DNA of 64,000 nt from Acetobacteraceae bacterium AT-5844. GTDB lineage: Bacteria > Pseudomonadota > Alphaproteobacteria > Acetobacterales > Acetobacteraceae. The DNA lies in contig JH600053.1 of assembly GCA_000245075.1 (NCBI GenBank), positions 17,753 through 81,752 of the forward strand. Direction: 5' to 3'. The translations under genes were made by a program, and so were the position numbers. A model generated the notes under the pieces. That model saw only the letters and a program-made list of their open reading frames with translations. It made no database searches and had not been told where the DNA came from. Shown in pieces: positions 35,145 through 43,235 of this stretch; the first letter of the stretch is position 1, and each line of letters begins with the position of its first letter.

Positions 35145-37063
35145 GCTTCGGCCAGGCTGTAGGACGAAAGGCGGTGGTCAGGCCGGCCTTCCGCTGAAAG
35201 GAAGCCCTCCAGCACCAACAAATGCCATAGGGCCTGGCTGTGGTCGTGCCGCCCACTGTTGTGGCGGTCCACCATCGCGGCAAGGGCCGCCGGGTCGAAT
35301 AGCCCCGAATCCAGCATAGCAGGACCCAGAAGCCGCTGGCGGATGGTGGTGGCCTGAGCCCGCAGCTGCCCGGCGATCGTGGCAGCAAAACCCTGCTTCG
35401 GGCCCTCGAGAATGCTGCGCGGCAGCAGATGTGCCATGGCTTGGCGCAGTACATACTTGCCCTGACCACGGCGGAGTTTGAGAGATGCCGGCAGGGACAT
35501 GCCCCACTCCACCAGTGTGTGGTCAAGCAGGGGAGGCCGGACCTCAAGCGAGACGGCCATGCTCATCCTGTCCACCTTGGTCAGGATATCTCCAGGCAAA
35601 TAGGTATGCAGATCGGCGTATTGTGCCTGCAGTAACGGAGCGTCCGCGTCACAGGCTTCCATAAGCGCTGGGAAGCGGTCCGCTGGGTCATATCCGTCGA
35701 GCGCGGTCCTCAGGCTGGGGGAGAGAAGGGAACGCCGCTGCTCGGCATGCAGGCGGCAAACGGTGCGGTAATAGCCGACCGCACTCTCCAGGCTGATTTC
35801 CGTCAGGGTGTGCTTGGCTCGCAGCCAGCGAGGAGCACGGTCCAGTTTCGGATAAAAAGCCGCAAGGGTCCCCAGCACCCGCCGTCGGGCAGTGGCCGGC
35901 ACGGACGCCCGGACAGCCTCGGCGAGTTGATGCCAGCGGTAGCGGCGATAACCCGCGAAAACCTCGTCTCCACCGTCGCCGGACAGCGCGACCGTCACCC
36001 GCTGACGAGCCAGTCGGCATACGGCCAGGGTGGGAACCGAGGAGTGGTCTCCGAATGGTTCCCCAAACAGCGCTGCCTGGTCCCGCGCCGCTGCGACGTA
36101 GTCGATGTCACCGGCTTCGCTGCAATGCCGTGTTCCCAGCCGGGCGGCCATAGCGGCTGCCGCAGGGCGCTCGTCGCTGGCGCCAGGAAATCCGATGGTG
36201 AAGGTCTGCATGGCCGCCGAGGCGCGTGCCGCCAGCGCCGTGACCGCGCTGGAATCAACCCCGCCTGAAAGGAAGCTGCCCAAGGGGACATCGGACATCA
36301 GCCGCATGCGGACTGAGGCGTCGAGCCGAGACGCCAGCTGCCCGGCTGCGTCTGTCCGCAACGTATTCGTCGTCGTCGGGGGAGCCCAGTACCGCCGGGG
36401 CGGCGGCAGTGTGGCGGTGCCAGGGCGGCGCAGTAGCAGGAAATGGCCGGGTGGCAGGCGTCGGATGCCGCTATAGATCGTATCCGGGTCAGGTACATAT
36501 CCCAGCGCCAGAAAATCCTCGAGCGCCACCGGGTTGAGCCGGCGCGGCAAGCCAGGGATGGCCAGCAACCCCCCGATCTCCGAGGCGAAAGCAACAGTGC
36601 CGTCGGTCAGCTGAGTATAGTGAAGAGGCTTCTCGCCCAGCCGGTCACGAGCAAGGAGCAGTTGGCCGCTTCTGCGGTCCCACAAGGCGAAGGCGAACAT
36701 GCCGTTCAGGCGGTCAAGGCACCCAACTCCCCATTCACGCCAGCCGTGCAGAATAGCCTCGGTATCGGAGCGGGTCAGGAACCGGTGCCCGACCGCTTCC
36801 AACTCCCGCCGCAGCGCCTCGTGGTTGTAGATTTCCCCATTGAAAACAATGATGACAGAGCCATCCGGCGTGGCCATTGGCTGGTGGCCGCCAGCCAGAT
36901 CGACGATGGCGAGCCGCCGGTGCCCAAATCCCACTCCGCCTTCTGTATGGAAACCTTCGCCATCCGGACCTCGATGACGCAGCGCGTCAGTCATGCGCCG
37001 AAGGACGCCGGCATCCGGCTCGGCATCACCGGAAAAGCGGAACAAGCCTGTCAGACCGCACAT
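35141..37063 (-). CDS. XrtA-system amidotransferase, asparagine synthase family
   Basis: A 640-residue protein with an N-terminal class II glutaminase domain: the nucleophile is Cys2 in MCGLTGLFRFSG, with LRHRGPDGEG, GHRRLAIVDL, NGEIYNHEALR and FAFALWDRRSGQLLLARDRL. The C-terminal synthetase domain has the ATP pyrophosphatase loop FLSGGVDSSAVTALAA and ALSGDGGDEVFAGYRRYRW. The length and sequence fit the exosortase-A-associated amidotransferase family (TIGR03108-like), which probably amidates a carboxylate sugar in the polymer. It overlaps Wzx by 4 bases. A 200-base gap separates it from the epimerase upstream on the same strand. Confidence 0.93.
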   Translation of the reverse strand: MCGLTGLFRFSGDAEPDAGVLRRMTDALRHRGPDGEGFHTEGGVGFGHRRLAIVDLAGGHQPMATPDGSVIIVFNGEIYNHEALRRELEAVGHRFLTRSDTEAILHGWREWGVGCLDRLNGMFAFALWDRRSGQLLLARDRLGEKPLHYTQLTDGTVAFASEIGGLLAIPGLPRRLNPVALEDFLALGYVPDPDTIYSGIRRLPPGHFLLLRRPGTATLPPPRRYWAPPTTTNTLRTDAAGQLASRLDASVRMRLMSDVPLGSFLSGGVDSSAVTALAARASAAMQTFTIGFPGASDERPAAAAMAARLGTRHCSEAGDIDYVAAARDQAALFGEPFGDHSSVPTLAVCRLARQRVTVALSGDGGDEVFAGYRRYRWHQLAEAVRASVPATARRRVLGTLAAFYPKLDRAPRWLRAKHTLTEISLESAVGYYRTVCRLHAEQRRSLLSPSLRTALDGYDPADRFPALMEACDADAPLLQAQYADLHTYLPGDILTKVDRMSMAVSLEVRPPLLDHTLVEWGMSLPASLKLRRGQGKYVLRQAMAHLLPRSILEGPKQGFAATIAGQLRAQATTIRQRLLGPAMLDSGLFDPAALAAMVDRHNSGRHDHSQALWHLLVLEGFLSAEGRPDHRLSSYSLAEA

Positions 37064-37139
37064 GCAATGCTTATCCTGCTGACACAGAGCGCAAAGGCGG
37101 GTAGGTCCGGCGCGCTTAGAGAGAAAAGGTGAGGGGCGG

Positions 37140-37283
37140 ATGGAGCCTCAGGAACATGGCGGACCCCCGGGCGGCGGTCTGGAACGGCGCTGGTCGTGGC
37201 CGAGAGCCGCGCTGTTCATTATCGTCTGCTCCGTCCTGGGCTGGCTGCTCATTGTGTGGCTGCTCAGGGGCGTTCTGCACTGA
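37140..37283 (+). CDS. Small single-pass membrane protein (47 residues)
   Basis: A 47-residue frame with a GAGGGG ribosome-like site 3 bases before the ATG. It has a Pro/Gly-rich start (MEPQEHGGPPGGGLERRW) and one clear membrane span (AALFIIVCSVLGWLLIVWLL). It lies antisense between the leftward epimerase and amidotransferase genes and overlaps the end of the epimerase by 20 bases. Small membrane proteins of this type are easily missed. No family is recognised. The short ribosome spacing is a weakness. Confidence 0.45.
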   Translation: MEPQEHGGPPGGGLERRWSWPRAALFIIVCSVLGWLLIVWLLRGVLH

Positions 37284-38238
37284 CTGGCAAGGACCCTTGC
37301 TGTTCCGCCAAACCGGGGCAGCCCGCGGCCATCCAGCCAAGGGTTTCCGCCAGCCCTTGCCGTAGGCTGGTGGCCGCCTCCACACCCAATTTCCAGGACG
37401 CCAGAGCCGGCTGCCCCAGGGAGTGACGGATCTCGCCAGCGCGGGGAGGTTGATGACGCACCTCCAAGGCCGTGCCGCACAACTCGGCGACGGTGGCGGC
37501 CAGCTCCAACACTGAGGTCGGCTTGCCAGTGCAGACATTGTACACGGGCGCCGACACGGAAGCGGCCGGCATGGCGGCGAGCAGCATCCGCACCACGTCG
37601 CCGACATAGACGAAGTCGCGCGTCTGTTGACCGTCCCCGAACACGTCCACCGCCTCACCGCGCAGAAGCCGGTCGCAAAAGACGGAGATCACTCCAGAAT
37701 AAGGCGACCGAGGATCCTGTCGAGGACCGTACACGTTGAAAAACCGCAGGCCCGCCGTGGCGACTCCATGAGTATGGCCTGCCACCAGGGCGTGCTGCTC
37801 ACAGCCGAGCTTGTCCGCGCCATAGGCGGAGAGGGGACGCGGTCTTGCCTCCTCATGCAGCGGCAGGGAGTCATTGTCGCCATAGATCGCGGCGGACGAG
37901 GCGTACACCACCGGAATGCCGTGCCGGCGAGCTTCCTCCAGCAGCGCAATAGTGCCGGAGAGGTTGGCGCGATGCGTCCCGAACCAATCCTGTACGCCAC
38001 GCTGTACCGAAGCGACCGCCGCCAGGTGGTAGCATTCATCCACGCCTGACAGCGCCTGCCGGACCGTAGCGGGGCGAGAAACGTCGCCAATCAGCAAAGC
38101 CGCGCCGGGTGCGAGATTCGCTTCAGACCCACTCGATAGATCGTCCAGCACGCGGACGCGGTCACCTCTCGCACGCAGCGCCGCACAGAGGTGAGAGCCG
38201 ATGAAGCCGCAGCCGCCTGTGACAAGAACGGTCGCCAT
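37264..38238 (-). CDS. NAD-dependent nucleotide-sugar epimerase/dehydratase
   Basis: A 324-residue extended SDR. The NAD loop is VTGGCGFIGSHL, followed by RVLDDLSSGSEANL; the catalytic triad shows Ser in VYASSAAIYGD and the Tyr-Lys pair in SAYGADKLGCE. RFFNVYGPRQDPRSPYSG and RDFVYVGDVVRML are standard for UDP-glucose 4-epimerase-like enzymes. It likely supplies a UDP-sugar for the polymer. ATG at 38238 is preferred (GGAAGG 10 bases upstream); an ATG at 38262 is possible. It starts the leftward run that includes the amidotransferase, flippase and GT2, and its promoter must lie in the AT-rich gap upstream. Confidence 0.88.
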   Translation of the reverse strand: MATVLVTGGCGFIGSHLCAALRARGDRVRVLDDLSSGSEANLAPGAALLIGDVSRPATVRQALSGVDECYHLAAVASVQRGVQDWFGTHRANLSGTIALLEEARRHGIPVVYASSAAIYGDNDSLPLHEEARPRPLSAYGADKLGCEQHALVAGHTHGVATAGLRFFNVYGPRQDPRSPYSGVISVFCDRLLRGEAVDVFGDGQQTRDFVYVGDVVRMLLAAMPAASVSAPVYNVCTGKPTSVLELAATVAELCGTALEVRHQPPRAGEIRHSLGQPALASWKLGVEAATSLRQGLAETLGWMAAGCPGLAEQQGSLPVSAERP

Positions 38239-38533
38239 GTTTGTAAGGCCTTCCGACATCATTGCCGATGCGGAATGCTATATAAGTATTGGTGTGGGAT
38301 GAAGTGTAAAAAACGCCAAAAAACGAGTTACTCAAAGAATATATATCTTATGTTATAAGTAAAAAACTTTCTTAGAAGGGGAAAGAGACGGCAAAATTTG
38401 CGAATTTGCCGCGTTGGCAGGTGAGTCTCGGCAGTCCGGTGGCCGATCAACAAAGTGTGGACACGGAAGACCTCCGGGTCAGTCCGCCCGCGACAATCGG
38501 ATAGGAACACGAAGCCTGCGCTGGCCAAGCCCG
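38239..38533. promoter_or_regulatory. AT-rich promoter region with an interrupted inverted repeat
   Basis: About 295 bases between the glycosyltransferase and epimerase genes, both leftward, with A+T-rich runs at about 38275-38375. CGGCAAA (38389-38395) and TTTGCCG (38405-38411) are inverted, and the pairing extends inward around one bulged A. There is no T-run after it in the leftward direction. It could be an operator or a weak terminator. I did not find a convincing sigma-54 (-24/-12) site here. Confidence 0.45.
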
Positions 38534-39739
38534 TCAGGGATGCGGAGAGGATTTGAGCCGGCTCCGTAGGGCGAGATACGGAGTCAAATGAATGCTGGAC
38601 CAGCCCCGCTGCGCGGGAGGCACCGCCACAAGTTGGTCGTAAAGGGCATGGAAGCCCTCGACCATGCGCTTCCCATCGAACTCCCGTGCGATTCGGGCGC
38701 GCGCGGCGGCGCCAAGCGCCGAACGTTGCGCCTCATTTTGGCTCAAAGCCGACAGGTGCAACGAGAGACTCTCGGAGAGGCTTTCCTCTGTTCCTTCCTC
38801 CACCAGAAGCCCCGTGACGCCATCCTCGATCACTTCCGTAACCCCGCCGCCGCGCACTCCTACGGCAGGCAGGCTGCAAAGGCCGGCTTCAGCAAAGACA
38901 AGGCCGAAGGTTTCCTTATAGGAAGCAAGGGCAAAGCAATCCACATCCGCATAGACGCTTGCCAGAGCCGGCCAGGAACCCGGCAGGTGCACGCGCTTCG
39001 AAAGGCCAAGTTCGCGCACACGCTGTTCCAGAGGTTCCCGTAGTTCCCCCTCTCCCAGGATCACCAAATGGGAGGTCTCCGACATGCGCGAAACTGCATC
39101 GATCAAGAGGTGGTGCCGCTTCCGGCTTATCAGCGAGCCCACCGCCAGGATCACGAAGGCGTCCTGGGGTATCTCCAGTCTTTCACGCAGGCCCTGCCCA
39201 GGGATGCCGAGGCGAGCGGCGTCCACGCCGTTGAGAATGACCTGTGTTCTGCCTGGCGGAATCCCGTCTTCGCGGAGCCCTGTCAGCGCATGCTGGGAGG
39301 CGCCAACAATGCGGTGGGCGAGGTGGAGCAGGCAGACATAGCGCGAGCGGGTCAGGTAGCTCGCATGCAGATGTACGACCAAAGGCAGCCTGAGACTGCG
39401 CGCGGCGGGCGCCAGCCACTGGCAGGGCGCCGCACTGTTGGCCTGCACCAACTCTACCTTCTCCTGCCGTATGAGCCGCCGTGCGTCGGATAGTAGCCGC
39501 GCAAAGCACCGTGGCGAGAAGCGAGGAGAAGAATAATCCAGAAAATACGCCATGGGAGAAACATGCGTGGCAATACCAAGCGCTTTTGCTTCTCTCGCCA
39601 TGGCCTCCGCATTGCACCACAGGACAGGGCGGATGCGACGCTTATCAAGGCCTGCGAGAAGATCGAGCAGAACACGCTCGCTCCCTCGAATCCAGTTTTC
39701 GCCGTAGTGTACGAACAGGACGGTGCGGCACGTTGTCAT
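38534..39739 (-). CDS. Glycosyltransferase family 4
   Basis: A 401-residue GT-B enzyme. It begins TVLFVHYGENWIRGSERVLL and contains VQANSAAPCQWLAPAARSLR, VILNGVDAARLG, ILAVGSLISRKRHHLLIDAV, VILGEGELREPLEQRV and a donor-binding region FALASYKETFGLVFAEAGL, where Glu and Glu eight residues apart fit the EX7E motif. The frame is open a long way upstream but that part overlaps the next gene; the ATG at 39739 fits. It follows the secreted-protein gene by 16 bases in the same operon and ends just before the AT-rich gap. Sugar specificity is unknown. Confidence 0.9.
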   Translation of the reverse strand: MTTCRTVLFVHYGENWIRGSERVLLDLLAGLDKRRIRPVLWCNAEAMAREAKALGIATHVSPMAYFLDYSSPRFSPRCFARLLSDARRLIRQEKVELVQANSAAPCQWLAPAARSLRLPLVVHLHASYLTRSRYVCLLHLAHRIVGASQHALTGLREDGIPPGRTQVILNGVDAARLGIPGQGLRERLEIPQDAFVILAVGSLISRKRHHLLIDAVSRMSETSHLVILGEGELREPLEQRVRELGLSKRVHLPGSWPALASVYADVDCFALASYKETFGLVFAEAGLCSLPAVGVRGGGVTEVIEDGVTGLLVEEGTEESLSESLSLHLSALSQNEAQRSALGAAARARIAREFDGKRMVEGFHALYDQLVAVPPAQRGWSSIHLTPYLALRSRLKSSPHP

Positions 39740-39755
39740 CGGCCTTGTGCACCGT

Positions 39756-41849
39756 TCAGGTTGTACAGCGCCCGGCGGCGCGCGGTACGATATTAAAGAC
39801 GGGGTCGCGCCGAAAATCCTGCGGGCTGATGAAAGGCGCGCCGGACGCCGCCAGCCAGGCGTGGGCCGCCCTGGCCTCTCGTGTGCCAAGAATGTCGACA
39901 AGAGCTGCAAGCGATTGCAGGGCGAGCTGCGCATAGTCGCCGTCCGTCCTGCGCCAGCTGCCCGCATTCGAAAGCCCTCTGGCCCGCATGGCCTGGCCAG
40001 TTTCGGCCCAGCTACGTAACGGTATGGCTTCGCCGCGCACCTCTCTTGCTGCGATCAAATAAGCAACGCCGTCACGTGGGTCGAACCCCTTCGAGGCGGA
40101 GAGGAAGCGCCCGGCGAGGAAGTTGCTCATCCAGAGAAGGACTTCCCTGGCATCACCGTTGCCCCGGCGGGCGGCAGATGCGGCACTGGAGGCGAAATAG
40201 TCCTGCTGCCAGGGAGGCATGGTATTCGGTGTGCCATAGACGCCGGGGATGCAGCCTCGCAGTTCCCCTTGCTCGTTGGTCCAGGCTGGAATGCGTGAGC
40301 GCAGCCATGACCAGTTGCTCTCCGCGCAAGCACGGAAATAGGGCAGGTTCGGGTCATCCGCTGGAGTGGCCCAGGCTGCGTTGTCCAACTGGCGCATGGA
40401 CCAGGCCGCGCCGCGGACCTGATTTCCGCGCACGACATTCAGCCCTTCCGCCGGCCCCGAATTGGCCGGATGGCCCCGCGTATCGGGCCATTGCGACACC
40501 ACGCACCATGCGGCCTGAGCCTGCAACTCATCCAGAAACGCACGCCTTCCCGTCAGCAGGTAGGGGACAAAACTGAGATCGGGCTGATGCGCGGAATCCG
40601 GAACCCAGCCGGTATCGCTGGCAACGGGTTGCAAAAGGCCGCCAGGCGGCGGTCCACCGCGGGGGTCGGTCCACAGTCGCGGCCATCGCCGGGCATCCAG
40701 CCAACCTCCGCTGCCGCGCCCGCCAGAAACATCCCAGAAGTGCCAGGGAATGCTGCCAGCAGCTTCCGCCTGCCCGATGGCGAAAGCGGCGGCACGGAGG
40801 TCGCCCGTCATCAGCCAGATGGCCTGGGCTTGGGTGGCGGGGCCGATATCCGGTCGCCCGCCCGTCTGTGTCATGTCCTGAGTAACGCCCCGTGCGCCGA
40901 GGATGGCTCCCCAGCCAGGCGCCGCCACATTCGACGCCATACGTGAGAGGAGCGCGTCATCAACGCCTGTCGACACGTCATAGCGGGCTACCGCGCCCGT
41001 ATCCGCGAGGTATCCGGCGTCGTGGCGGATATGGGGAGGCGTGCCCTGGGCGCCGGTGGTGAAAAGACGACCCCAGGCGGTGTACTGCGCCTGCCGCGGA
41101 ATATCGAAGCGCCCGGCCTCCTGGCCATCGAGCAACAGCCTTGCGGAGTACCGTGCCGGGCCTCCGCCGCCACGCATGGCGATATCATTGCGGAACCAGA
41201 GATCCACAAGCAGCGCGCCATCGGCGTGTACGGCGACATCTGCCACCACGCGCAGCGAACTGACCCCGCCGGTCATGCGTGGCGGTACCCCTGCTTCCAG
41301 GCGGCCCTGCACGGCCAGCGGACCCGACTGCCAGAGCGTGCCCGTCAAGGCGCGGGGCAACAGATCGAGCTTCCAGACGCCGCCCGCCGCGCTCGCCACC
41401 TCCAGTATGGCCTGCCGCCCTTCCCAGGAGAGCGGAGATGCAGGCGCCTCCGGCTCTGCGGCCAGCAGCACCAGCGCGCGCTGTCGGGCCGATAGAGCGG
41501 GCGCCGCGAGGGCAATCTGGCCCAGCCGGACCGAACCATCCGGATGACGGTTGCGAATATCGAGTTGAACCCGGACTGGCTGGCCATTGCTGAGCCTTGC
41601 CACCAGCCCGCGGCCAGCGGGTACATCACCCGGGCGGAATGCCTGGCCAAAAACGACGACGGTGCCCGCCGGATTGCCGCGCCCTTCCAATACCAACCCG
41701 ACGATATCCCCCGGTCGCGCTGGGCAAGGCGGCCGCTGCTGGGATACCTGGGCCTGGGCACATCCAGCGGGAGAGAGGAGGCCACATAGGCCCAGAAGCG
41801 CTTGCCGCCGCCCCGGCCCTCTAGAGGGGGTTATTTTCTCGGCTGTCAC
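39756..41849 (-). CDS. Large secreted protein of unknown function in the exopolysaccharide operon
   Basis: A 697-residue protein with an N-terminal export signal (RRQALLGLCGLLSPAGCAQAQ); the Cys may be a lipobox but this is uncertain. The first 300 residues are beta-rich, with TVVVFGQAFRPGDVPAGRGL and RHPDGSVRLGQIAL, faintly like RIFT-barrel N-domains of sugar-degrading or rhamnogalacturonan-related enzymes. The remainder is helical with aromatic and acidic patches such as AESNWSWLRSRIPAW and IPWHFWDVSGGRGSGGWLDAR, suggesting an alpha-toroid fold. It is sandwiched in the operon between two glycosyltransferases and overlaps one by 4 bases. A polysaccharide lyase, hydrolase or binding protein is plausible; not proven. 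Confidence 0.6.
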   Translation of the reverse strand: MTAEKITPSRGPGRRQALLGLCGLLSPAGCAQAQVSQQRPPCPARPGDIVGLVLEGRGNPAGTVVVFGQAFRPGDVPAGRGLVARLSNGQPVRVQLDIRNRHPDGSVRLGQIALAAPALSARQRALVLLAAEPEAPASPLSWEGRQAILEVASAAGGVWKLDLLPRALTGTLWQSGPLAVQGRLEAGVPPRMTGGVSSLRVVADVAVHADGALLVDLWFRNDIAMRGGGGPARYSARLLLDGQEAGRFDIPRQAQYTAWGRLFTTGAQGTPPHIRHDAGYLADTGAVARYDVSTGVDDALLSRMASNVAAPGWGAILGARGVTQDMTQTGGRPDIGPATQAQAIWLMTGDLRAAAFAIGQAEAAGSIPWHFWDVSGGRGSGGWLDARRWPRLWTDPRGGPPPGGLLQPVASDTGWVPDSAHQPDLSFVPYLLTGRRAFLDELQAQAAWCVVSQWPDTRGHPANSGPAEGLNVVRGNQVRGAAWSMRQLDNAAWATPADDPNLPYFRACAESNWSWLRSRIPAWTNEQGELRGCIPGVYGTPNTMPPWQQDYFASSAASAARRGNGDAREVLLWMSNFLAGRFLSASKGFDPRDGVAYLIAAREVRGEAIPLRSWAETGQAMRARGLSNAGSWRRTDGDYAQLALQSLAALVDILGTREARAAHAWLAASGAPFISPQDFRRDPVFNIVPRAAGRCTT

Positions 41850-43051
41850 GACAGGACCTTGCGGAATAGCGCCAGCTGGCCGGCTGTCGTGTCGTCCCAG
41901 CTGAAGGTCTCGGCATATGCGCGCGTCGCCTCCCGGTCCGGCGGCGCGGCCAGCAGGCGGTCGATGGCTGCCGCCAGGGCTTCAGGTGTCGCTTCGTCAA
42001 CAACCAGCCCTGCCTCAACCCGGCTGACGGCCTCCCGGCTGCCCCAGGCAGGGGTTGTAACCACTGGCGTACCACAGGCCATGGCTTCAAGGAGGACATT
42101 GGCCCAGCCTTCCCGGCTCGAAGCCAATACAAGGACGTCGGCTGCGCCGTAATAGAGAGGAAGGCGCGTATGGGGCTGCGCGCCTTCCAGATGCACCCTG
42201 TCCTCAACGCCGAGGCTGCGGGCCAAGGCCTGCAGCGCATGCCGCTCTGGGCCCTCGCCGACGATCAGCAGCCTGCATGCGGGCAACTTGGCCAGGGCCT
42301 GGATGACCTTGTGATGGCCTTTTCGTTCTATCAGGTGCCCCACCGAAAGCAGTACCTTCGCTTCTCCAAGACCAAGGGCAGTACGTGCGTCGGCCCGTGA
42401 TTCGGGCGGCCGGAAGAGGTCGAGGTTTACGCCGTTCCGCAGCACTGTGACCTTGCCCGCCGGGGCACCCAGAGCGACCAACCCATCTTTGAGGCCGGTG
42501 CTGACGGCAATCAGCGCATCTGCTTCCTGGATCGTCCGGCGGATCGCGCGGCGCGGGATGCGGTAGCTCGGCAACTGGCTCGTATCGGAGCCTCGCGCCG
42601 TCACCACGACTGGTAGACCGAATTCCCGCCCGAGCCGGACCGCCGCTACGCCATCTGGGTAGAGGTAGTGGGCATCGATGGCATCGAAGCGCAACCCTTG
42701 CTCCAACATCCGCCGCAGAGCCGTTCGAGCGGCGTGATACAGACAGGCGGGGCCAGTCAGCATGCCGAGGCGTGGCGGCGCTGGAAAGGGTGGATGATGG
42801 ACGTCCAGCCCGTGCCGGTTTTCCCGCCGCGGGACGGCGGCATAACGCGCCCATGCCCCAAAATATGGCGACGTCCAAGGGAACCAAGGTACCGGCGCCA
42901 GTACGACGCTGGATACGTCACCGCTTGCGACCAGATGGCGCAGCCGATTTTCGACGAACACGCCATGATTGGGTTGGACGGCGTTGGGGAAGAGAGTGGT
43001 GAAGGTGAGCAGGCGGATGCGCCCGATTGCGCCATCCTTCTGTTGAAGCAT
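41846..43051 (-). CDS. Glycosyltransferase family 4
   Basis: A 401-residue GT-B enzyme. It begins RIRLLTFTTLFPNAVQPNHG, a start often seen in exosortase-A clusters, and has LVASGDVSSVVLAPVPWFPW, AIDAHYLYPDGVAAVRLG, VVTARGSDTSQL, VTVLRNGVNLDLFRPPESR, SVGHLIERKGHHKVIQAL, IVGEGPERHALQALA and LASSREGWANVLLEAMACGTPVV. The start is uncertain: ATG at 43051 (with GGAGG 12 bases upstream) or 43090. Both overlap a small membrane-protein frame. It is followed with a 4-base overlap by the large secreted protein. Confidence 0.88.
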   Translation of the reverse strand: MLQQKDGAIGRIRLLTFTTLFPNAVQPNHGVFVENRLRHLVASGDVSSVVLAPVPWFPWTSPYFGAWARYAAVPRRENRHGLDVHHPPFPAPPRLGMLTGPACLYHAARTALRRMLEQGLRFDAIDAHYLYPDGVAAVRLGREFGLPVVVTARGSDTSQLPSYRIPRRAIRRTIQEADALIAVSTGLKDGLVALGAPAGKVTVLRNGVNLDLFRPPESRADARTALGLGEAKVLLSVGHLIERKGHHKVIQALAKLPACRLLIVGEGPERHALQALARSLGVEDRVHLEGAQPHTRLPLYYGAADVLVLASSREGWANVLLEAMACGTPVVTTPAWGSREAVSRVEAGLVVDEATPEALAAAIDRLLAAPPDREATRAYAETFSWDDTTAGQLALFRKVLS

Positions 43052-43208
43052 GCCGGCGACGGTCCTCCGGCGGGGGGCCAGAGCGTTCATCTGTCGTTGG
43101 TTCCCGCATCTCGAAGGGGGACCAGAGCTGCGATATCGAGGTGACGGAACTCCACCATACCAGCCAGGTAATGCCGGCCAGCATGGCCAGGAAGTACAGG
43201 CTGTCCAT
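42918..43208 (-). CDS. Small membrane-anchored protein (96 residues)
   Basis: A 96-residue frame with an N-terminal membrane span (MDSLYFLAMLAGITWLVWW) followed by SPFEMREPTTDERS and a Pro/Arg-rich hydrophilic tail. CAAGGA lies 8 bases before the ATG. It sits between the ligase and a glycosyltransferase in the leftward operon and overlaps the glycosyltransferase start by about 134 bases in another frame, which is unusually long. Either the overlap is real, or a frameshift has lengthened the small frame. Position suggests a role with the polymer-assembly machinery; function unknown. Confidence 0.5.
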   Translation of the reverse strand: MDSLYFLAMLAGITWLVWWSSVTSISQLWSPFEMREPTTDERSGPPPEDRRRHASTEGWRNRAHPPAHLHHSLPQRRPTQSWRVRRKSAAPSGRKR

Positions 43209-43235
43209 GACGCGAATCCTTGCTGTGGAGAGTGA

